Shown one piece after another: positions 49,201 to 58,586 of a stretch of DNA of 64,000 bases. Under the pieces are notes generated by a model. That model had not been told where the DNA came from, made no database searches, and saw nothing but the letters and a program-made list of their open reading frames with translations. Within the stretch, counting starts at the first letter, position 1. Each line of letters begins with the position of its first letter. A program made the position numbers and the translations under genes. The stretch comes from Bullera alba (Eukaryota; Basidiomycota; Tremellomycetes; Tremellales; Bulleraceae), in NCBI GenBank assembly GCA_001600095.1, contig BCIX01000002.1:930001-994000 (forward strand), in the 5' to 3' direction.

Positions 49201-51092
49201 TCTTTAGGCAGAGCCACCTTGATTCCATTGCTGCCGCCGGCGTCGTTCGAGTCGTCACCAGAATCCGAGGAGTCAGAAGTTGATTTACCAGCCGATTTCT
49301 CGATAGTGCCAGCCGGCATCTCGCCATCCCCGGTGTATACTTTTCCGCCGATTGAGCATTGTCTGAAGATCATGGCGTTCTGTGTCAAAGTTCCTATTCA
49401 TCGTGTCAGATAGACACCGACAACATTCACATTGCTCACCTGTCTTGTCCGAGAATATGTATTCGATTTGACCCAAATCATCTGACAAGTTCCAACTCCT
49501 TGCGAGTGTCCTCGTTGTCACTCCATTCCTGACATATTTCATTGCGTGGTCCCAGTAGATGAAAGCGGCTTGAGCCGTCCTCACAAACTCGATTGAAATG
49601 TACAGCGAGATCGGCACAATGTTCTGGAATGTAATGAAGGCGTTGGCGAACGTGACCAAACCGTTGATGCTGGGGTTATCGCCCGAGGTGTCGTTGTACA
49701 GTGTCCAATAGGCGCCCTCCCGAGTCCAAGTGACCTCATTGAAATGGTCGACAATGGCACAGACCATGGCAATGAGGCCAAGGACACACAGGTTGACCAG
49801 AACTTGAGGGTTCATCTGCCTCTCCACTTTGGATCGTTTTGAGGGCGTGATGCCAGAGTTCTGGACAATTTTCGTGTCCGATCCAGTGAACATGACGATA
49901 CCGATGACCCAGGAGGTGTTCTTCAACACACAACCTCGTAGCAGAGTTGTTTCCAAAGTAACGGGGTGAATAGCTGGCTCGCCGTTCTCACCGGTCGAAT
50001 CCAGAGTGAGAGCGGCACCGTTCAGCCTAAACATGTTGACCTCTGCGGGATCCAGGTCGATGCGCAATCGGGTATTGGCGGCAGCTTCCAAACTGTTGAG
50101 CGACTCCAAGCCTGACACTGCGTGCCGGGATTTCAAGTTGGTCTCTCCATCCAGGTTCTTGGTCTCAATGTAGCAAACGTCTTCCTCCTCCGAAGTTGAA
50201 CAGATCAGGAGGTCTGATCTTGGTCAGCAGGCTCTTGAGACCTGGAATAGGGCTACTCACCTGCGGGGAATTGCTCATTGTCGTAAATCTTTACGATATC
50301 TCCGACCTTGACATCCTCCCAGATTGTTCTGTGCCAGCCCAGCTCATTGGGCTCGTCTCCAGCTTCCGGATCCTCCTCCCAATTGGACACTCGGCTCTGC
50401 ATCTGTCTCAAACGGTTGCCGTCCGCATCTCCCTGGGGTCTCGGTTCCCTGACTTCCGGTACAACCTGTTCCAACGCATCCGTAGTCTGTTTTTCTCCTT
50501 TCTTGGCCTTCTTACTTCTCTTTCGAGGGAGGGGTATCGCAGGGACGAAAGTTTTGCTCTTCGAGGCCATCTTGTTCTTGTTCTCATACCCGGGTCCTTT
50601 GAGAACGTGCACGATCGAGTGGTTGACCTTGTGATCGGCCTGATGACGCTTGATGTCCTCGTAGCCATCTTTAAGGGCGGTGATACCGAGAACGGCGAGG
50701 AGGGGGAGAATGACGAGACCTGGCGAGATGGTGGAGAATTTGGGGAAGAATTGAAGGATGGCGATTGCCAAGAAGAAGATGTTTGCTATTCTCCTGAACT
50801 GCTCGAACAGGTTTCTCGGCAAGAAGGTGATGATGGTGTATTTGGAAGTGACATTTTGGTTCGATGGGTAAATGTAGTCCTTCAACATCCTCCCCTTCTT
50901 GTCAAACATCGACGAGGGTAGTTCCGAGTTGATGTAGATGGACCGAGCAATCTTTGGTTTCCCACTTCCGTTCCATAATCGGGCTGGATTGAGTTTGGCC
51001 AATGTCGGCGATGCCTTCCTCGTCCACCATGATTTGTTCTGCTTCCTAGCCTTGTAGACTAGGGGCTGCTTGGAGGTTGAAGCGGCCGCCAT
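46279..51092 (-). CDS. DNF1: P4-type phospholipid flippase, Dnf type
   Basis: ATP-driven lipid flippase of plasma membrane and endosomes. 'KYTIITFLPRNLFEQFRRIA' and 'NIFFLAIAILQFF' mark the P4 N terminus and TM1. The A-domain motif is 'DGETNLKSRHA', the P-domain phosphorylation site 'FSDKTGTLTQN' (an intron falls inside it, near 49391-49440), and the hinge 'IGDGANDVSMIQAADVGVGI'. The C-terminal TM segments run 'GIGVLFWFMIYCGW' to 'WFGWPFVLIIALLPRY'. A long insert in the A-domain (PLPRKRSKKAKKGEK, about 50530) and a Ser/Arg-rich cytosolic tail distinguish it from Drs2 types. About 1,550 residues, four or five exons. A putative 51-nt intron at 46868-46918 has no in-frame stop and could be retained. 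It needs a Cdc50-family partner, which is not in this window. Confidence 0.88.
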
Positions 51093-52072
51093 GCTGAATC
51101 AGCCCCTTTGTGGGTCGAGATAATGACGCCAAGCGATGACTCCCTGTTCACAACGCTGCTGATCGTCGTTGCCGCGTGTTGTGCCTCTGTCGCGGTGCAC
51201 CTCGTCCTGATGTCGGAATCAACGATCAGAGGAGAGTGCTACTGTGAAGATGGCGATGTGACTGATGGAATCGCTGTTGTTGGTATTACCAAACCAATGA
51301 CCGAGCCTAGGGGCGACCGATGATTTCGGCCAGAAGTGTTTTAGATTATCTGAGGTGTTTCGCAGATTCCATGCCAGACCGAACTTGTGTTGAGAGAGCG
51401 CGGCGCCCTGCCTTGCCGTTGTGGTGGTATAGTGATGATGATGGGCGTGTCGGATCGTGAATAGAGCGTAGAGAACAGCAGAGACTATGCCCAAGCCGGA
51501 GCGGAAGAGGACGGGGTGCAGGGTGGGTAATGTTGTGATCTGTCTCGGCGCCGCCGATTCGTCTCCCTTCGCCGCGGAGGTAGCTTGCTAATATTCTGAT
51601 TCCGCTTTGGGCCGCGTCAAGAGCTTAAAATCAACTAGTTCGGCCATCGGGCATGACGAGTACCGCATCAGTCGTCCTCTAGGTCTGTCAGCGCTCTCGC
51701 AAACTTGTCATGCATGCACGGCACTCTCCTAATAGTACACATAGCACCAAACATACCTGCTGTTTCCAGGTCTTCGCGATCAAAGGACTCGTTGACTCGA
51801 GAAGAAAATACCTCAACAGCACGCTGATGATGCACTTCCGCGGACCGAAATCGCGTCTCCGGCCGGCGATCTGCATGACCACGCGCGTCTGACACAGCAA
51901 AATGGGTGTCCTTCTTCGGCGGTTTCTTGACCGTCCTACTCCTCGTCGATCACTGCCCTTCACTGCCTCGCTATACGACCGCATAGGCCCGTTCGTGCTC
52001 ACCAGAGCTGGAGAGGCCTCTGCAGCGCCTTCGCCGATCAACTGCAGGCCGTAGCCCCGACATGGTCCCAGC
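51093..52072. promoter_or_regulatory. Divergent 980-bp region flippase / ANCHR-like gene
   Basis: Holds two promoters. CTC/CAC-rich patches near 51415-51440. On the minus strand, 51668 to about 51955 has an open frame with charged, coding-like composition ('VFSSRVNESFDREDLETAG' ... 'FARALTDLEDD'), but no start, family or upstream exon could be established. Confidence 0.4.
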
Positions 52073-53175
52073 ATGTCAGATGAGATGGATGATCTGCTTA
52101 AAAGGTTCCAGGCTCTGAAAGGTGTTCCCACAGATCCACCACGATCACCTCGGTCAGTTCTCGGGGCTTCCGACACTAGTACTGCAGCACAGCTGGCCAA
52201 GAGGGAAGATGACGAGCTGAACGATATCGCGGACGGCAAACCGATCTCCAGTAACGACTCGCTCTTTGGCCCAGTTGGCTCAAGTGGGAATGCCGAATCA
52301 GACTTGCGGCGTCGGGTTCAGCGGTTGAAAGGCGAGGACGCTTCGGAGGATGATCTGGAGATGCGAGATGACGAGGCGAGTCTTCGTCTTCGTCTTCGCG
52401 TTTAGGCCTAAGAAGAAGCCTGACCCAATCTCAGGTAAATGCATTTCTCGCTTCGCTTTCGCAGACCACAGCAACCGAGTATCTGTCGACAGGCGATGTT
52501 TCCAGCGAACGAGAGCTCGGATCGGAGGCGGACAAGGCTCTGGACCTCGCTCGACAGCACATGAATCATGAGCGTGAAGACGAGTCCGAAGTTGAAGACG
52601 ACCCAGATGAGGAGACCGAAGAAGAAATCCTGGCGAAAGCATTGGCAGAGGCTTCCATCGAGAACTTACAAGACCCAGAGACTATACCCGGGAACGACTC
52701 CCGCACTGGTGAGGATTGGAGCGATGATGGCGAGAGGGAGAGCGACGTAGCGGACCCTTTCACTTTCCCCTCGTTGCCTACGCGGATTCCCAAAGACGAC
52801 GAAGAGCTCGAGGACGAGGAGACGAAGAAGAAGATGGACATACTACTCGGTCTCAGCGGCCCTTCAGTGAAACCTTCGAATCCCATTTTACCATCAGCGC
52901 CCAAGCGCGACGTCGGTCAGGGTTGGAATCTACCGGGCTTCCAAGACGAGAGGGATAACGATCTCGATAGTTGGTGCTGTGCGTAAGCTCTCAAACCTCG
53001 TATGAGGACGTGACTAACGTACCCAGGCATATGCAACAAGGACGCCGAGTTGGTGTGTTTGGGTTGTGACAACGACCTCTACTGTTCGGAGTGCTGGAGA
53101 GAAGGTCACGAATTTGAGAAGCACAGAATGAGGAAGTTCACCTGGAATCGGAAAAAGCTCGTAGGTGCAGCTTGA
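52073..53175 (+). CDS. ANCHR/ZFYVE19-like zinc-finger protein
   Basis: ANCHR family proteins bind ESCRT-III/VPS4 and delay abscission when chromatin is trapped in the cleavage plane. The N terminus '[13 protein letters not shown]' is the family's amphipathic MIM-like helix. A second helix, '[17 protein letters not shown]', lies mid-protein in a Glu/Asp-rich context. The C-terminal zinc finger reads '[20 protein letters not shown]' and '[11 protein letters not shown]', B-box-like, matching the ANCHR C terminus. There is no FYVE domain. Three exons. The first junction is best explained by a GC-AG intron (52376-52464): the donor GAG|GCGAGT keeps phase and gives '[12 protein letters not shown]', while no GT donor in this stretch does. 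About 310 residues. The cellular role in fungi is inferred. Confidence 0.75.
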
Positions 53176-53270
53176 CACCGACCGCAGCATGCTGTGACAT
53201 GCCGTCCGCAATTGTAGTACGAATAGCATGAATATGATACATGAAACCAAGATGGCTATGGCAACAATGT

Positions 53271-53904
53271 CTATAACTTCTTTGGCTTCTTGGCTAAGGA
53301 AGGCAATTGTCAGTATCGTCATTCCGCAAAACGCCCGACTCTGCCACTCACCTCCGTATTTGGACCTCGCTCTCAACCGACCGGCGACACCACTCAAATC
53401 CTCTGCACCTCGCACAATCTTGTATCTCAGACCAGGCAAATCCTTCGTTCTTCCACCTCTGATCAAAACTACACTGTGATCCTGCAAATTGTGTCCTTCT
53501 CCTGGAATGTAACAGGTCGCACTGAGACCGGTACTGAGCTTGACTCGAGCTACTTTACGGACGGCGGAATTGGGTTTCCTAGGTTTCATGGTGTAAATTC
53601 GAGAACAGACTCCCTTTTTCTGGTAGTGTCCTTCGAGTAATGGTGCCTTGCCCTTCTTCGTCTTTGGCTTTCTGCATCCCTTAATCACTGATAGAGATAT
53701 TAGCTGCAGTAGGTAGCGGCCGGTAAATTCCTTACCCTGGTTGATGGTTGCAAGCTGGGGTGTCGAGGAGCTGAAAGACCGGTAGTTGAAATTCGCAGAT
53801 CGAGACGAAGATGCAACCGGCGAGGCGAGGAGCGTCGGTCGTAGTGCCAATCTCGATAGCGAAGACGAGAGGCTTGCCATTGTGGTAATAGATCTGGCAG
53901 CCAT
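53271..53904 (-). CDS. Mitochondrial ribosomal protein uS12m
   Basis: Mitochondrial small-subunit protein of the decoding centre. The Arg/Ser-rich N terminus without acidic residues looks like a matrix-targeting peptide ([16 protein letters not shown]...). The uS12 core follows: '[20 protein letters not shown]', '[20 protein letters not shown]', '[12 protein letters not shown]', '[20 protein letters not shown]', '[15 protein letters not shown]'. After the second intron the end is 'SKYGAKKPKKL', as in bacterial S12. Three exons, about 170 residues. The PNS and GHN..H loops, which in bacteria carry streptomycin-related sites, are intact. An alternative downstream Met (MASLSS) is possible. Confidence 0.93.
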
Positions 53905-54340
53905 TGTTACTGCGTGTTTGCGGGTATAGCAGAGTAGCTGGTCAAGTTGAGCCTCTGAAGCAATAGACCCGAGAAGCTTGCGAGAAGCGCAAGAGAAGCG
54001 TGAGCTGTCTCGAAATGAGTTGCATGCTGATTAATCCCACGTCACTAAAACCGGCCAGTGATACCGGACGCTCCCACGTGGTGCGACCTGAGCGTGTTTA
54101 CGACTGACGGATTTGGTTCCGTCTAAATCTGAAACAGCCACCTTTGCAGCACAAAGTCAACGCGACGACCTCAACATCACTGCATCACTCGCGACTTCAC
54201 TTGATCGATCAATACGGCTATCTACAAGGACGTCACTTAGGTGGAAGCTTATACTCGTTCGTAGCTCAGACGAGAGAGCAGTACTGCTCCAGCAGTCGGA
54301 GACGCCCGCCCGACATCAGGATATCGATATCTCCACCGCT
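53905..54340. promoter_or_regulatory. Divergent intergenic region uS12m / RAX1-like gene
   Basis: 436 bp between divergent start codons; both promoters. AGAAGC is repeated four times near 53970-54000 (GAGAAGCTTGCGAGAAGCGCAAGAGAAGCG). Nothing else recognised. Confidence 0.4.
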
Positions 54341-55839
54341 ATGAACGAGAAACAACCCGAAGATGGACCATCGACGACAAAGGCCGAGCGCCGTATGTCA
54401 TCCACCCGTCACTTGAAGCTCAACAGGCTGCCGACTCTGGAGGAAGTACTGAACAGGAAGACTCGAGCACCCCTAGATCTGTTCTGCTTCTACGTAAGTG
54501 ATTCCTTTTGGTGATAGTCAGTGCGTCTGTGCACCTGACTAGCCCGTGACTGGAAGGCAGCATTGCGGGGCTGATGTATCTCCATTCGTAGATCTTCTTG
54601 CAGAGAGAATCGGCAGAGGATGCTTTGGACTTCTGGCTGGATGTGCAGCAGCACGAAAACATGTGCAAAGCTTACTTTAAGGTGAGTCCATGTCGACGAT
54701 TCTTTACACTTTTTGTCTTATGTTTGATGGCTGACGTGCCGGCAGGATCTTCGTCGATCTGGACGTTCAGTACAAGAGGATTGGCCGGAATTTGCCGCGT
54801 ATGCAAGAACAAACGGATCACACTTTGCGCCAGTACTGCACCTACCTTCTCGGCCGGAATCGCCACAGCAGGACGAGACAGGTGCTTTCTCTCCACCTAT
54901 TGGCTCACCAGTATCAGCTTCGCAACCTGATTTCAGCTCGCCTCCAAGCAAGAGTACCCGGGAGAGGAGGGACACTGAGTCCAGAGGGCCAAGCGACTAC
55001 CCGTCAGCAATCGGCAGAGGACAGGCGCCAAGAGATAGACCCAGCCATGCGCCAACAACAAACAGCAGAATCAGCAGTATCCGCGATAGATGGCAGGAGA
55101 GGAATGTGCGAGCCCCGACTGTTATCGCCAGGGATAGAGCTATAGAGAAAGCGGCACTGGTGGAGAGTGCAGAGAGGATATACCTGCGTTATCTGCTGCC
55201 TGGAGCTGAACGAGAGATCTATCTTCCGTGGGTAGACTCAGGCCTTGAAACTTAAATTCGCTGACACTGGCGACGCTCAGGCCCTCGCTGCGATTGAACA
55301 ACTTCCCCATATCTTCGAACGAAGCCTCACCCCTCATTCCCGATCTGTTCCACGCACAAAAAGTCTACATCTTCAAAGCGCTCGAACAGGATGCTTTCCC
55401 CCGTTTCCTCCGAGGTAAAGCATTCGGTAACCTCACCCCTCTCGGCTCCTTCGTCAGACTGGTCGCTGGCCTCCTGTGCCTCTGGGGCGGGTTCGTCCTG
55501 GCATTTTCCCTCATCTTCCTCGACCACAAGCCAAGACTGGACAGGCTTTGGGTGAGTACTACCGGTCTTTGTCGATTTGAGCGTTATGCTAAGTCGATTC
55601 AGGTCATACTGCCCTTCTTGTTCGGGATGAACTTGCTCTTCTCGGCCTACTATTCCTTGTCGCCACTGCTAGCTGTTTTCCAACAATCGGAGACTACGCC
55701 TTTCCGGCTCATTCGGGTAAAAGAGCCGTATGTCAAGAAACTGCTCCTGCTGCGTGCCGCTTGGATCGAAGTCGTCTGCGTGGTCGTCACAGCCATTTTG
55801 ACAGTCATCTTCACCGTTGTTCCAGGGCATAGGCTGTAG
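54341..55839 (+). CDS. RAX1: RGS-domain membrane protein, RAX1-like
   Basis: Rax1 is a plasma-membrane protein that, with Rax2, marks bud sites; it has an RGS fold and C-terminal membrane helices. The N terminus carries 'LNRLPTLEEVLNRKTRAPLD' and an RGS start, 'LQRESAEDALDFWLDVQQHE'. A Ser/Pro/Arg-rich insert (about 54840-55110) interrupts the domain. The second half resumes 'AALVESAERIYLRYLLPGAE', 'FHAQKVYIFKALEQDAFPRF' and 'LRGKAFGNL'. Three transmembrane helices follow: 'VRLVAGLLCLWGGFVLAF', 'ILPFLFGMNLLFSAYYS', 'IEVVCVVVTAILTVIFT'. Five exons and about 420 residues, close to yeast Rax1. Other fungal RGS-TM proteins share this layout, so RAX1 is the best but not the only name. Confidence 0.78.
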
Positions 55840-56087
55840 CACGTGATGTAGGGCAAGAGCGGAAGGGAGACATGAAGATCTTAGGTTGATTATAACGATT
55901 ATTTAATGAATGCACGACGCTGCCGACCGTGACTTGTCATCTCGATCTGTACTTAGGCTGGAACGGGGGAACTTTCCACATGACCCCTTGAAAGAACAAG
56001 TCTCCACATGAACAAGGCATACATGATGAGTATTTGTACATATGATCCCTCCTCATGACCAAAGACGGACACTCGGATACTCGGTCA

Positions 56088-58350
56088 CTAGTAAGGCTTA
56101 GCTCTAGCTGCGCCTTGGGTAGAGTATCTCTGCGCCCCAGCACCGTTTCCGCCTGTAGAAGAGTTCGTGGGCGTTGTGCCTCCTGTGCTGTTGGGTCCAG
56201 CGGGCGTAGACCGCATCGCAGCAGGGCCTCTTGGTGCATTGGGAATGGGTCTTGCGCCTGGACCGCCAGTAGGCTATTGTCAATTAGCCATAATCTCCTT
56301 GCGTTCCTCATTCTCTGTCAACTCACCCTGCTGTTCATCATGCCGTTGTTGAAGCCACCTATAGCTCCATTAGTATTTCTTCAGGCAGATGAGACGGTCG
56401 GACTCACCACCCATACCATTGCCCATACCCATACCCATGCCGTTGCCCATCATACCCATGCCGCCCATACCCCCCATGCCACCCATTCCCATGCCGCCCA
56501 TACCACCCATACCACCCATGCCCATCTGACCCATGTTGTTGCGCATCATGTTGCCAGCCATGTTTGGGTTGATGGCAGGTGCATTGCCCATACCGCCCAT
56601 GTCTGTTACGGGGATTAGCTCTGTGGCATTGAGGGCTTCCGATGTCGTCCAACTTACTCTTCATCATGTTCTGGTACATCATAGCCATGGCGTTGGGGTC
56701 GAAACCACCGCCCATGCCCATGCCGCCTGCGTGTATCAGCGTGGACTGACAGCGATCATGAAGTACACCACTCACCCATGCCACCCTTCATCATATTTTG
56801 GTACATCATAGCCATGGCATTAGGATCGAAACCGCCACCTGTCGATGCCATACCGCCACCGAAGCCGCCCATCGGGTTGGAGAAGCCTCCGGCACCCATC
56901 ATCGGCTGTTGACCGAATCTCTGACCACCCTGCTGCTGCTGGTTGAAGTTCTTAGGTAGGTTTCCGGCTCCTTTCGGTTGGGCCCTCTTGATCTCGATAG
57001 GCTTGCCCTCCATCTCGATGCCGCTGGCCTCCATGGCCCTCTGGACAGCCTCTTCGTCGACAAACGTGGCAAAGGCGAAACCCTTGGATCGGTTCGTGCT
57101 CTTGTCAAACATGACAGTCGCGTCCAGGACTCCGCCGAATCGAGTCAAGAAGACCTTGAGCGACTCTGACGTGGCGGAAGGAGGAAGGCCGCCCACGAAC
57201 ACCTTCGCCGTTCGCTCGTGCTCGGCTCTTGGGATCGCTCGTTTGGGATCAATCTGAGGTTCATTTAGCTACAGCAGAAGCAAGTGTGAAGCTCATCTCA
57301 CCTGCTTTCCGTCGAGGTGATGCTGCTGAGACATGACCTTGTTCACACTCGCCGCCTCTTTGTAAGTCAAGAAGGCGAATCCTCTTGATCGACCATTCGG
57401 ATCTCGCATGATTGTACACGCGTCGATGTCACCATATTGGCCCATGTAGGCCTTGAGACCGTCTACGCGGGAGAGACATCAGATGACGATCCGCGCAGTG
57501 TGGTCGTACTTACCGTCGGTAGTCTCCCAGTTCAGACCGCCAATGAACATCTTGCTATATGTGGCATAACATCATGACACCGATCAGATCGTGAGGGGCA
57601 CCAAGACGAAATTTGTCAATTGCGCCGCATTGGATCACACCAGTAGGCAGGCATGATTGTGGTCGGGGAAGGAGGATAAAGGGTACATTGTATCAGTTTA
57701 GCAATCCTATTACCTGTTGACCTAGGTAGAAATAGCAAAGGGGATAGGGAGGAAGCGGGGTGATATGTAGCTATGAGTGATATGAAGGGTCGACTGCCTT
57801 GATCTACCGCTATGGCCCACATTGGGCTTATGGACTGGGATGATACGAGTACAAGCTCCCGCTTTCGTGTGGTAGGTATACGGGGGGTTTGGGACGAGAA
57901 TCTAAACATGGACAAGGAGGGAGACACTAACCCCTCATCTGGCATATCACTAGGCCTGATCCTATCCAGTCCACTCTGGTCATTGGCGTTGAACTGAGCA
58001 CCTCCAGGACCCGATCCACCCGCACCAAAAGCGCCCGAAGACTGGCCTTGGTTTTGGTTCTGGTTCTGATTCTGAGCCTGGATCTGAGCACCGCTCGCGC
58101 CTTGATCTTGAGGAGTTGCCGTTGAGCCCGAAGCCGCTGCTTGAGGTGCCGAGGCGCCAGCTGCAGGCGCAAGGGGCTCGTCGGGATCAATTAGCTCGTC
58201 CTCTAGCTGGGTCTCGAGCTGGGTGGCATCGAGGTCTTCCAGATCGCCAAGGTCTGGGTAGGTCAGCAGCTGCTTCATGGGGGGAAGATTTGGCTGAGTC
58301 TGGGACCTACCGCCATATAGGTCGTCGTTGTAGAGATCGTCGTCGGCCAT
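56088..58350 (-). CDS. Two-RRM hnRNP-like protein (Hrp1/Nab4 type)
   Basis: Hrp1/Nab4 proteins bind UA-rich signals for mRNA 3'-end formation and shuttle to the cytoplasm. The acidic and Gln-rich N terminus (58350-57932) ends 'RPSDMPDEG' and splices over a 377-nt intron (57555-57931) to 'KMFIGGLNWETTDDGLKAYM', RRM1 RNP2, with RNP1 'RSRGFAFLTY'. RRM2 shows 'KVFVGGLPPSATSESLKVF' and 'RSKGFAFATF'. The tail is Gly/Met/Asn-rich with 'GGFDPNAMAMMYQNMMK' twice, the second copy on its own 69-nt exon (56658-56726), then a long GGM repeat (56400-56560) and 'GARPIPNAPRGPA'. About 510 residues; the stop codon is at 56088-56090. A yeast gene symbol is not certain (HRP1 is closest). Confidence 0.85.
56370..56560 (-). 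repeat. Gly-Gly-Met low-complexity repeat in the Nab4-like gene
   Basis: A degenerate 9- to 12-bp CCCATGCCGCCCATACC-type repeat on the plus strand encodes GMGGMGGMGGMGM on the minus strand. Such tracts promote condensation in hnRNP-like proteins. Confidence 0.7.
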
Positions 58351-58586
58351 CTTGCGGATTTGCGGTGATCAAGGTAAGGGTGCAAGAGTATAACGTGTAG
58401 GCTTGTGGTGGAGAGCGTTGTCAAGACGAGCTGGCTGGCAGTTCGGAGAAGAAAGGGGGGCGGCATGTGCGGAAGCATTTTGTTGGTTGACCGTGGGAGA
58501 GCGATGTCGGGTGGAGGTGACCATGCGAGCGTCCTGCTGCCTGGCTCACACTCTGGGCTGTGGCCTGCTGCTTTGAGCTCGAGACA

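Noticed and set aside
51688..52239. 183-codon minus-strand frame
   Set aside because: It runs through the ANCHR-like start region antisense, is Ser/Arg low-complexity and has no family resemblance.
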